From Micromonospora tarapacensis (GTDB lineage Bacteria > Actinomycetota > Actinomycetes > Mycobacteriales > Micromonosporaceae): 64,000 bases of DNA. Below the pieces are notes generated by a model. That model did no database searches. It had not been told where the DNA came from and saw only the letters and a program-made list of their open reading frames with translations. The stretch lies in the NCBI RefSeq assembly GCF_019697375.1, contig NZ_JAHCDI010000004.1:4203324-4267323 (forward strand), in the 5' to 3' direction. Positions 49,483 through 57,822 of this stretch are shown here, one piece after another; position 1 is the first letter of the stretch, and each line of letters starts with the position of its first letter. The position numbers were made by a program, and so were the translations under genes.

Positions 49483-49619
49483 GACGCGAGCCTATGGCGG
49501 GACCGCAACGCTCGCCCACGGCGCGACCGCCCGAAGGTAGCCACGGTTGCCCGCGCCGCCACTGACGGGACGGGCCACGCCAGCTGCCAACGCTGAGCGT
49601 GATCCGGTAGTTTCGCCTT

Positions 49620-50852
49620 GTGATCGACCGCGTGCAGGCCGAGCAGATCGCAGCGGCGTGGGCCCGCCGCGACTCGCTGCGCCTGGGGCACGAGTGCCGG
49701 CCCGCCGTCACGGAGTTCGACCTGGGGTATGTCATCGCCTCCACGGTGTCCGTCCGCGGTGGTTCGCTGCCTGGCGATCTGCCCACCACCGTGGTGGACA
49801 AGCAGACCGGCGAGGTGAGCACCTGGCCACACGTGGCGGCCGAGGTGGTCGCACGGCTCTATCGCCGCAGCCGGCCCAGCGGACCGCCGGTGCCGCGCGC
49901 CGTCGATCCGGCCGGGCAGGTGCTGCGGGAGATCCGCCGGCTACCCACCCCGACCACGGCCGCCCGGCTCACCGTCGACGGACGCACCTTCACGGCCCAC
50001 GGCGCCAAGGGTGACGTGGAGGTCAACCACCACCCGCTGGTCCACGCGTACCTCGACGGGTTGCCCGCCGGTCATCTGGTGCGCGGCGGCGACCGGCATG
50101 CCGAACTCGTCGTCGTCTCCGACGTCCTGTACGCATACGACCACCGTCGCGTCGCCGAGGGCATCGACCCGATGAGCCTGGGCGACGCGAGGGACCTGCT
50201 GGTCTCGGCCCGCGTCGAGGTGTTTCGGGTACGCGAACCGGGCGACCCGCACGGCGGACCGGCCGACCGGCCCTGCGATTCGTGTCTGGACACGTTGGTG
50301 CACTTCCAGGTCCTGCCCCCGTCCGAACAGACCCACACCGCGCCGTGGCACCCCGGGCCCACCGCCGACCCGTCTCCTGGCCGGTTTCGGCCGGAGGTCG
50401 CTTCGGCCCTGGTCGCCGCTGGTTGGCGGCCACGCTTCGACGACGAGGCGGTGGCGAGGTCGGCCATCCGCGACGTCAACGCGGTGCACGGCAGGACACA
50501 CCAGCACCCCAGCTTCCCCGCCGCGGCGGCGACCCTCACCGCCTTTCCGACACTCACCGGCAGGCGTCGGGGCCCGGGTGAAGAGGTATGGATCTCCCGG
50601 TTCGACATCCAACCGCGCCAGGTGAGCAACACGGCGGACACGCTCGCCGACTTCGCGGCGGTGATCCGGGCGCGCCTGTTTCCGATCGGTACGGAGCACC
50701 AGCACAGCCTCATCGCCGTGGACGAGCACGGGCGGATCTTCGCGCTGGATCAGGCCGGCGAGTGGTTTCTCGGGGCCGACATCTACGCCGCGCTCAGCAC
50801 TCTCCTGCTCGGCCGCGCCCCGGCCCGGGTACGCGACGACGGCACGTGGTGA
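49620..50852 (+). CDS. Deaminase-like protein with SUKH-type ends
   Basis: This 410-residue protein has three parts. The first (~1-85: AEQIAAAWARRDSLRLGH, PTTVVDKQTGEVSTWP) resembles YrhB-type immunity domains. The middle (~115-235) shows the zinc residues of a nucleic-acid-deaminase fold, HAE in GDRHAELVVVSDV and PCxxC in RPCDSCLDTLVHF, as in YwqJ-like deaminases. The C-terminal part (~250-400: ALVAAGWRPRFDDEAVARSA, GTEHQHSLIAVDEHGRIFAL) resembles SUKH-3. These modules occur in polymorphic toxin-immunity loci. No secretion signal is seen. Confidence 0.75.
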   Translation: MIDRVQAEQIAAAWARRDSLRLGHECRPAVTEFDLGYVIASTVSVRGGSLPGDLPTTVVDKQTGEVSTWPHVAAEVVARLYRRSRPSGPPVPRAVDPAGQVLREIRRLPTPTTAARLTVDGRTFTAHGAKGDVEVNHHPLVHAYLDGLPAGHLVRGGDRHAELVVVSDVLYAYDHRRVAEGIDPMSLGDARDLLVSARVEVFRVREPGDPHGGPADRPCDSCLDTLVHFQVLPPSEQTHTAPWHPGPTADPSPGRFRPEVASALVAAGWRPRFDDEAVARSAIRDVNAVHGRTHQHPSFPAAAATLTAFPTLTGRRRGPGEEVWISRFDIQPRQVSNTADTLADFAAVIRARLFPIGTEHQHSLIAVDEHGRIFALDQAGEWFLGADIYAALSTLLLGRAPARVRDDGTW

Positions 50853-50912
50853 CCGCCACCAGGCGGTAACAGGGGCACTGCTCTACCGGAGGCGTCAACC
50901 GGGCGCCCCCGC

Positions 50913-52352
50913 TCACAGCTCGATGCCGGTGAGGACGGTGACCCGCGGGTCGGTGTAGTCCTCCATGGCGCTGCGCAACCCCTCCCGGCCGGCGCCGCTG
51001 CCCTTCATCCCGCCGTACGGCATCTGGTCGGCCCGGTAGGACGGCACGTCGCCAACGATCACCCCGCCCACGTCCAGGGTCCGCGCCGCCGCGAAGGCGA
51101 CGTCGAGGCGGCGGGTGAAGACGCCGGCCTGGAGGCCGTACGCCGAGTCGTTGACGGCGGCGAAGCCGGCGGTGTCGTCGGTGACCCGGTCCACGACGAG
51201 CACCGGCCCGAAGACCTCCTCGGCGTACACCCGGGCGTCCCTGGGCACCCCGCTGAGGACGGTCGGTGGGTACGTCGCACCGTCGCGCCGGCCGCCGGTC
51301 TCGATGGTGGCGCCGGCCGTGACGGCCTCGTCCACCCATGCCTCGACCCGGCGCGCGGCGGCCTCGGAGACCAGCGGGCCGACGTCGGTCAGCGGGTCGG
51401 CCGGGTCCCCGGTACGCAGTTCCCGCACCGCGGCGACCAGCCTGGGTAGGAAGCCGTCGTAGAGCCACTCGTGCACGTAGACCCGTTGCACGGCGATGCA
51501 GGACTGCCCGGCCTGGTAGTTGGAGAACGTGGCGATGCGGTGCGCCGCGGAGGTGAGGTCCTCGTCGCCGGCCCAGTCGGCGCAGATCAGCGCCGCGGCG
51601 TTGCCGCCGAGTTCCAGCGTGACGTGTTTCTCGGGCACCGACCGGCGGATGGCCGCGCCGACCGGCCCGGAGCCGGTGAACGAGACGACCGGCAGCCGCG
51701 GGTCGGTGACCAGCTCGGCGGCGCGTTCGTTGGGCAGCGGCAGCACCGAGAAGATGCCGTCCGGCAGCTCGGTCTCGGCCAGGATCTCGCCGAGCAGGAG
51801 TGCCGAGAGCGGGGTGGCCGGCGCGGGCTTGACGACGATGGGTGCGCCGACCGCGATCGCCGGGGCGACCTTGTGCGCCACCAGGTTGAGCGGGAAGTTG
51901 AACGGGGTGATGCCCAGCACCGGCCCCTTCGGCACCCGGCGCACCAGGGCGATGCGGCCGGTGGCGGCGGGATCGGTGTCCAGCCGTTGCAACTCGCCGG
52001 AGAAGCGCCGGGCCTCCTCGGCCGCCCAGCGGAACGTCGAGGTGGCCCGGGCCACCTCGGCCCGGGCCCACTTGACCGGCTTGCCGTTCTCCGCGGTGAT
52101 CAGCGCGGCGACCTCGTCGGCCCGCTCGGCGAGCCGGCGCGAGACGTGGTCGAGTGCCGCCGCGCGGGCGTGCGCGGGCAGGCCGGCGGCCGTCGCGGCC
52201 ACCCCGGCCGCCGCGGCCACGGCCGCCTCGACCTGGTCGGCGGTGGCGAGGGTGGTACGCCCGACCAGGTGCCCGTCGTACGGGTGGTGGACGGTCACCT
52301 CGCCGCTGCCCTGGCTGGGCCGGCCGGCGACGAAGAACGGTGTTGGCTCCAC
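50913..52352 (-). CDS. Aldehyde dehydrogenase family protein
   Basis: This 479-residue NAD(P)-dependent enzyme has the catalytic Glu in TLELGGNAAAL and the Cys in YQAGQSCIAVQRVYV, and ends with the GGMKGSGAGREG segment. It is divergent from patD-gabT across 142 bp, so it could act on a related aldehyde such as succinate semialdehyde, the product of GabT. That role is inferred from context. Confidence 0.88.
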   Translation of the reverse strand: MEPTPFFVAGRPSQGSGEVTVHHPYDGHLVGRTTLATADQVEAAVAAAAGVAATAAGLPAHARAAALDHVSRRLAERADEVAALITAENGKPVKWARAEVARATSTFRWAAEEARRFSGELQRLDTDPAATGRIALVRRVPKGPVLGITPFNFPLNLVAHKVAPAIAVGAPIVVKPAPATPLSALLLGEILAETELPDGIFSVLPLPNERAAELVTDPRLPVVSFTGSGPVGAAIRRSVPEKHVTLELGGNAAALICADWAGDEDLTSAAHRIATFSNYQAGQSCIAVQRVYVHEWLYDGFLPRLVAAVRELRTGDPADPLTDVGPLVSEAAARRVEAWVDEAVTAGATIETGGRRDGATYPPTVLSGVPRDARVYAEEVFGPVLVVDRVTDDTAGFAAVNDSAYGLQAGVFTRRLDVAFAAARTLDVGGVIVGDVPSYRADQMPYGGMKGSGAGREGLRSAMEDYTDPRVTVLTGIEL

Positions 52353-52494
52353 GTTTCGCAGCCTAGTCCCTCAACTGGCCAACGGAAACGGTCGCCTCAA
52401 CCCTTGTCTGCTGCGAATTCAGTAGCGAAGATGGCACCAAGGCTGCGATAACCGCCGCAGCGTGACTCCTCGGACCCCTCGGAGTGATCCAGCC

Positions 52495-53931
52495 ATGAGT
52501 GACCAGCAGAAGCTGCGCAACTTCGTCGACGGCGAGTACGTCGAGCCGATGGACGGCGGCTACGCCGACCTGATCGACCCGTGCACCGGGGAGGTCTTCG
52601 CCCGGGCCCCGGTGTCCGGTGTCGCCGATGTCGACGCGGCGATGAGGGCCGCCGCCACCGCCTTCGACAGCTGGCGGGACAGCACTCCCGCCGAGCGGCA
52701 ACGGGCGCTGCTCAAGCTCGCCGACGCGGTCGAGGCCCGGGCCGCCGACCTGGTCGACGCCGAGGTACGCAACACGGGCAAGCCCCGGCAGCTCACCACC
52801 GAGGAGGAGCTGCCGCCCGCCGTGGACGAGTTCCGCTTCTTCGCCGGTGCCGCCCGCCTGCTGGAGGGCCGCTCGGCCGGCGAGTACCTGGCCGGGCACA
52901 CCTCGTACGTCCGGCGCGAGCCGATCGGGGTCTGTGCCCAGGTCACCCCGTGGAACTACCCGCTGATGATGGCGGTCTGGAAGATCGCTCCGGCGCTCGC
53001 CGCCGGCAACACGGTCGTCCTCAAGCCCTCGGACACCACGCCGGTGTCGACGCTGCTGCTGGCCGAGATCGCCGCCGAGTTCCTGCCGCCGGGCGTGTTC
53101 AACGTGGTCTGCGGTGACCGCGACACCGGCCGGGCCCTCGTCGCGCACCCCACCCCGCAACTGGTGTCGATCACCGGCTCGACCCGGGCCGGCATGGAGG
53201 TCGCCGCCGCCGCGGCGCCCGACCTCAAGCGCACCCACCTGGAGCTGGGCGGCAAGGCACCCGTGGTGATCTTCGACGACGCGGACGTCGCGGCGGCGGC
53301 CGAGGCCATTGCCGTCGGCGGCTACTTCAACGCCGGCCAGGACTGCACGGCGGCCACCCGGGTGCTCACCGCGCCCGGCGTCCACGAGGACTTCGTCGCC
53401 GCCCTCACCGAGCAGGCCCGCAACACGAAGACCGGCGCGCCGGACGACACCGACGTGCTCTACGGCCCGCTCAACAACGCCAACCAGCTTGCCCGGGTGC
53501 GCGGTTTCCTGGACCGGCTGCCCGACCACGCCTCGGTGCGGACCGGCGGCGCGCAGGTGGGCGAGCGCGGCTACTTCTACGCCCCCACCGTCGTCTCCGG
53601 CGTCCGGCAGGACGACGAGATCGTCCAGGACGAGGTGTTCGGGCCGGTCATCACCGTGCAGCGGTTCTCCGCCGAGGACGAGGCGGTGCGCTGGGCCAAC
53701 GGCGTCGACTACGGCCTGTCCGCCTCGGTCTGGACGCGCGACCACGGTCGGGCGATGCGGATGACACGCCGGCTCGACTTCGGCTGCGTCTGGGTGAACA
53801 CCCACATCCCGTTCATCTCGGAAATGCCGCACGGCGGCTTCAAGCACTCCGGGCACGGCAAGGATCTCTCCGTCTACAGCCTGGAGGACTACACCCGGAT
53901 CAAGCACGTCATGCACAACATCGAGGGCTGA
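52495..53931 (+). CDS. patD: Gamma-aminobutyraldehyde dehydrogenase
   Basis: This 478-residue aldehyde dehydrogenase has [17 protein letters not shown], the catalytic Glu in [11 protein letters not shown], the Cys in [12 protein letters not shown] and the ending [20 protein letters not shown], typical of the PatD/YdcW type. It oxidises 4-aminobutanal to GABA in putrescine breakdown. gabT follows after 3 nt, so the product passes to the next enzyme. Confidence 0.9.
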   Translation: MSDQQKLRNFVDGEYVEPMDGGYADLIDPCTGEVFARAPVSGVADVDAAMRAAATAFDSWRDSTPAERQRALLKLADAVEARAADLVDAEVRNTGKPRQLTTEEELPPAVDEFRFFAGAARLLEGRSAGEYLAGHTSYVRREPIGVCAQVTPWNYPLMMAVWKIAPALAAGNTVVLKPSDTTPVSTLLLAEIAAEFLPPGVFNVVCGDRDTGRALVAHPTPQLVSITGSTRAGMEVAAAAAPDLKRTHLELGGKAPVVIFDDADVAAAAEAIAVGGYFNAGQDCTAATRVLTAPGVHEDFVAALTEQARNTKTGAPDDTDVLYGPLNNANQLARVRGFLDRLPDHASVRTGGAQVGERGYFYAPTVVSGVRQDDEIVQDEVFGPVITVQRFSAEDEAVRWANGVDYGLSASVWTRDHGRAMRMTRRLDFGCVWVNTHIPFISEMPHGGFKHSGHGKDLSVYSLEDYTRIKHVMHNIEG

Positions 53932-53934
53932 TCC

Positions 53935-55206
53935 ATGGCATCCTCCGCCGACCTCCACGAGCGACGTGGTGCCGCCGTGGCCCGGGGTGTAGGCAGCGTC
54001 GTCGGGTCCTACGTGGACCGGGCCTCGGGCGGGACGCTCACCGACGTCGAGGGCCGGGAGTGGATCGACTTCGCGGCCGGCATCGCGGTGACCAACGTGG
54101 GCAACGCCGCGCCGAAGGTGGTCGAGGCGGTGCGGGCACAGGTCGAACGCTTCACCCACACCTGCTTCATGGTCGCGCCCTACGAGTCGTACGTGGCGGT
54201 CTGCGAGCGGCTCAACACGCTCACGCCGGGTGACTTCGACAAGCGTTCGGCGCTGTTCAACTCGGGCGCCGAGGCGGTCGAGAACGCGGTGAAGATCGCC
54301 CGGCACGCCACCGGCCGGCCGGCGGTGGTGGTGTTCGACCATGCCTACCACGGCCGGACCAACCTGACGATGGCGTTGACCGCGAAGAACATGCCGTACA
54401 AGCACCGGTTCGGGCCGTTCGCCGGCGAGGTCTACCGGGTGCCGATGTCGTATCCGCTGCGCGACGGTGGCCTCGACGGAGCCGGCGCGGCGGCCCGCGC
54501 CATCGAGCTGGTGGAGAAGCAGGTCGGTGCGGAGAACGTGGCCGCGCTGCTGATCGAGCCGATCCAGGGTGAGGGCGGTTTCGTCGTACCGGCGGAGGGG
54601 TTCCTGCCGGCGCTGCGCAGCTGGGCGACGGCGGCCGGGGTGGTCTTCGTCGCCGACGAGATCCAGACCGGCTTCTGCCGCACCGGCGACTGGTTCGCCT
54701 GCCAGCACGAGGGCGTCGAGCCGGACCTGGTCACGCTGGCCAAGGGCATCGCCGGCGGGCTGCCCCTGGCCGGGGTGACCGGCCGCGCGGAGCTGATGGA
54801 CGCGGTGCACGTCGGCGGGCTCGGCGGCACGTACGGCGGCAACCCGGTCGCCTGCGCCGCCGCCCTGGCCACCATCGAGACGATGATCGAGCTGGATCTG
54901 GCCGCCGCGGCCCGGCGCATCGAAGCGGTCCTGGGGTCGCGGCTGCGGGCCATCGCCGCGGGCGACCCGCGGGTGGCCGAGGTACGCGGTCGCGGCGCGA
55001 TGCTCGCCGCGGAGATCGTTCGGCCGGGCACACTGACCCCTGACCCGGCCGGCACGGCGGCGATCTCCGCGGCCTGCCACGCCGCCGGACTGCTCGTCCT
55101 CACCTGCGGCACCTACGGCAACGTGCTGCGCTTCCTGCCTCCGCTGGTCATCTCCGACGACGAGCTGGCCCGCGGCCTGGACCTCCTGGACGCCGCCTTC
55201 GGCTGA
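53935..55206 (+). CDS. gabT: 4-aminobutyrate aminotransferase
   Basis: This 423-residue class III aminotransferase has the cofactor motifs NSGAEAVENAVKIAR, VFDHAYHGRTNLTMALTAK and FVADEIQTGFCRTG, and the PLP Lys in VTLAKGIAGGLPLAG. It transfers the amino group of GABA to 2-oxoglutarate and yields succinate semialdehyde. It is coupled to patD. Confidence 0.93.
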   Translation: MASSADLHERRGAAVARGVGSVVGSYVDRASGGTLTDVEGREWIDFAAGIAVTNVGNAAPKVVEAVRAQVERFTHTCFMVAPYESYVAVCERLNTLTPGDFDKRSALFNSGAEAVENAVKIARHATGRPAVVVFDHAYHGRTNLTMALTAKNMPYKHRFGPFAGEVYRVPMSYPLRDGGLDGAGAAARAIELVEKQVGAENVAALLIEPIQGEGGFVVPAEGFLPALRSWATAAGVVFVADEIQTGFCRTGDWFACQHEGVEPDLVTLAKGIAGGLPLAGVTGRAELMDAVHVGGLGGTYGGNPVACAAALATIETMIELDLAAAARRIEAVLGSRLRAIAAGDPRVAEVRGRGAMLAAEIVRPGTLTPDPAGTAAISAACHAAGLLVLTCGTYGNVLRFLPPLVISDDELARGLDLLDAAFG

Positions 55207-55258
55207 CCGGACCGGCCGGGTGGTTGCCGCGTCCGCACCGCGCGGCAGCCACCCGGCC

Positions 55259-55939
55259 TCAGCGCAGCACCTCGACGGTGTTGTTGCGCACCAGGTTCTT
55301 GCCCGGCTCGCGGATCTGGGCCATGGCGGCGGAATTCAACAGCACACAACTGCCCGACGGTCCGGTGATCGTCACCGTGGTCGCCTTGTCGTTGTCCAGG
55401 TTGGTCACCCGCAGCCGGGTGCCCACCGGGAACTGGTTGCTGGTGGCGGCCGGTCCGGCGGCCTCGTCGAAGAAGGTGATCGCGCCCTGGCAGGCCGACC
55501 CGGCGACGGGCCGGGCCGGCGCCGAGGCCGAGCCCGGCCGGTCGCCGCCGACCCTGCCGGGCTGCCCGTCGCCGGGCGGGGCGACGGCGTCACCCACCCG
55601 CTCGACCACGTTGCGCCGGATCACGTTCCGGCCCGGCTCCCGGACGAGTTCCATCGCGGCGGCGTTCAGCAGCACGCAACTACCCGACGGTCCGACCACC
55701 GTCACCTCCGCCGACCGGTCGTTGTCCAGGTTGGTCACCCGCAGCCGGGTGCCCACCGGGAACTGGTTGCTGGTGGCGGCCGGCGCGCCGCCCTCGGCCG
55801 AGAACGTGATCGAACCCGGGCAGGCGCTCGGCCGCGTCGACGAGCTGTCGGCGAACCCGAGCCCGGTGCCCACCGCCACGGTCGCTGCGGCGACCATTGC
55901 CACCCCCGCCGCCAGCACGTGCTTCCGTTGCAGCCTCAC
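55259..55939 (-). CDS. Secreted protein with two double-psi beta-barrel repeats
   Basis: This 226-residue protein has a signal peptide (MRLQRKHVLAAGVAMVAAAT...GFADS). Two ~75-residue repeats follow, each with SNQFPVGTRLRVTNLDND, GPSGSCVLLN and IREPG/VREPG...R(R/N)N.VE. The FPVGTRLRVTN pattern is that of RlpA/expansin-type double-psi barrels. The repeats are also close in DNA, including identical stretches, so the duplication is recent. Probably a cell-wall-associated protein. Confidence 0.78.
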   Translation of the reverse strand: MRLQRKHVLAAGVAMVAAATVAVGTGLGFADSSSTRPSACPGSITFSAEGGAPAATSNQFPVGTRLRVTNLDNDRSAEVTVVGPSGSCVLLNAAAMELVREPGRNVIRRNVVERVGDAVAPPGDGQPGRVGGDRPGSASAPARPVAGSACQGAITFFDEAAGPAATSNQFPVGTRLRVTNLDNDKATTVTITGPSGSCVLLNSAAMAQIREPGKNLVRNNTVEVLR

Positions 55940-55986
55940 CTGTCGCCTCCCGTCCTCACCACCTGCGTCCGGGTGGTGGTATGGAG

Positions 55987-56001
55987 TGGAAGCGCTTTCC
56001 A
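55987..56001. promoter_or_regulatory. LacI-family operator-like site
   Basis: TGGAAGCGCTTTCCA is a near-perfect palindrome with the central CG of LacI/CcpA-type operators. It lies 48 bp upstream of the double-psi-barrel gene, in the intergenic gap after the van-like operon. No LacI-family gene lies in the window. Confidence 0.5.
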
Positions 56002-56057
56002 GTTCACCGGATCGAAACCCGGGCGGAGTCGGGACTGATGAATCGTTTCACCAGACG

Positions 56058-56693
56058 TCACAGCGCGCCATAACGGGTGCGCGACGCACCGGTCAGCAAC
56101 GCCCAGTAACGGTCACCGTACGACCAGTGCCACCACTCGGTCGGATAGTTCACCAGGCCGGCGCCGGCCAGCGCGTCCACCATGATCTGCCGATGCCGAC
56201 GGGCGACCGCGTCGATCGACACGGCGGCGGTGAAACAGGCGTCGCCGCTGGCCTCGGGGGTGGCGTCCACCGCGGTGCCCATGTCCAGCTCGGCGCCGTC
56301 GGCGGTGCAGAGCGTCAGATCCACCGCACCACCTGTGCTGTGCGGTGCCACCTCGACCGGCGAGACGAACTTGGTGGTCTCCTGGAACACCCGCTCCGGC
56401 GACCAGTCCGGATGACCGCGCCGCAGTTCGTCCCGATAGGCGGTGAAGATGTCCAGCTGCGCCTGGTACGGCCGGTATCCCTCGATCACCAGCAGGCGCA
56501 GCCCGTCGGGAAGTGCCCGCTGCGCCGCCAACAACCGGTCCACCACCCCCCGGCGCAGCCGCGCGTACGCCCCGGCCGGGTCGGCCGCCCGCTCGTCCAA
56601 CCGCAGTTCCGGCACCCCGCGCAGGTCGACCAGCGGTTCCCCGTCGTCGGCACCGGGCACCGCCGCGACGCGCGGATCGCAGAGCAGGATCAC
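56058..56693 (-). CDS. VanX-type D-Ala-D-Ala dipeptidase (peptidase M15D)
   Basis: This 211-residue protein starts at a GTG that overlaps the ligase stop as GTGA. It has the VanX pattern: [10 protein letters not shown] with Arg74, the zinc ligands His118 and Asp125 in [13 protein letters not shown], and Glu186/His189 in [14 protein letters not shown]. VanX-type enzymes hydrolyse D-Ala-D-Ala and leave modified termini intact. There is no signal peptide, so it acts in the cytoplasm. It is the last gene of the operon. Confidence 0.88.
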   Translation of the reverse strand: MILLCDPRVAAVPGADDGEPLVDLRGVPELRLDERAADPAGAYARLRRGVVDRLLAAQRALPDGLRLLVIEGYRPYQAQLDIFTAYRDELRRGHPDWSPERVFQETTKFVSPVEVAPHSTGGAVDLTLCTADGAELDMGTAVDATPEASGDACFTAAVSIDAVARRHRQIMVDALAGAGLVNYPTEWWHWSYGDRYWALLTGASRTRYGAL

Positions 56694-57822
56694 CGGGGTT
56701 CCCCCTCGGCAGCGGGGCGGGGTCGGTCGGCGCACCGGGCGAACGCCAGCGCGACCAGCCGATCCAGGATCTCCCGGTAACCGACGCCGGCAGCCGCCCA
56801 CACCTTCGGGTACATCGAGTGGGCGGTGAAGCCCGGCATGGTGTTCAGCTCGTTCACGTACAGCTCACCGGCCGCCTCGTCGTAGAGGAAGTCCACCCGG
56901 GCCAGCCCCCAGCCACCGATCGCGGCGAACGCGCGCACCGACAGCTCCCGGATCCGCCCGCTCACGTCGTCGGGCAGCGGAGCCGGGACGACCATCGGAT
57001 CGCTGTCACCGAGATACTTCTGCCGATAGTCGAACCAGCCCCCGGTGACCCGTACCTCACCGACCGCGGACGCCTCCGGGCGGGTCCCGCCGAGCACCCC
57101 GCACTCCAGCTCCCGGCCGGTCACCCCCTGCTCCACCACGACCAGGTTGTCGTGCCGCAGCGCCTCCTCGACCGCCGCCGCCAGGTCGTCGCCCGCGGCG
57201 ACCCGCGAGATGCCGATGGAGGAGCCCATCCGCGCCGGCTTGACGAACAGGGGTCGACGCAGCCCCACCACCAGCTTCTCCGGGTCCTCGGCGGCCCGGT
57301 AGGTCTCCGCGTCGAACGAGACGTGGGGGGTGATCGGCACCCCCTCGGCACGCAGCGCCCGCTTCATCGCCACCTTGTCCATCCCGACCGCGGAGGCGAG
57401 GATGCCGCAGCCCACATACGGCACCCCCAGTGATTCGAGCAGCCCCTGCACCACGCCGTCCTCACCGAACGGCCCGTGCAGCACCGGGAAGACCACGTCC
57501 AACTCGGCGTGGACCGCGCCGGGTGAGTCCATCGCGGTGACCACCGCCGTTCCCCGGCGCGGCCCGGCCCGCAACTCCACCGCCGGCCCGGTGACCGCCA
57601 GCCGGTCGTCGATGGCCCGGCCCGCTCCGCTGCCCGAGAGGCGTTCGGACAGCACCGCCTCCGGCACCAGACGCAGCCCACCGCCGCGGGTGACGCCGAT
57701 GGCGACGGTGCGGTACCCGCCCCGGCCAGCGCCCGGGCCACGCCGAGCGCGGAGGCGCCGGAGACGTCGTGCTCCGCCGACGGGCCACCGAACAGGATTC
57801 CGATCCGAACCGGCGCGCTCAT
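56690..57822 (-). CDS. D-alanine--D-X ligase (one frameshift in the sequence)
   Basis: The ATG at 57822 shares a base with the fusion gene stop (TGATG). The N-terminus is [20 protein letters not shown]; the frame breaks at CCC 57716-57718 (GGG on the coding strand), and one added G continues as [20 protein letters not shown], which gives 377 residues. ATP-grasp motifs are seen: [35 protein letters not shown] and [16 protein letters not shown]. The omega-loop FDYRQKYL has the Lys-Tyr of D-Ala or D-Ser ligases, not the His of VanA-type D-lactate ligases. It makes D-Ala-D-Ala or D-Ala-D-Ser. Confidence 0.85.

Noticed and set aside
56690..57822. VanA-type D-Ala-D-lactate ligase
   Set aside because: The omega loop has the Lys-Tyr (QKY) of D-Ala/D-Ser ligases, not the His of D-lactate ligases.
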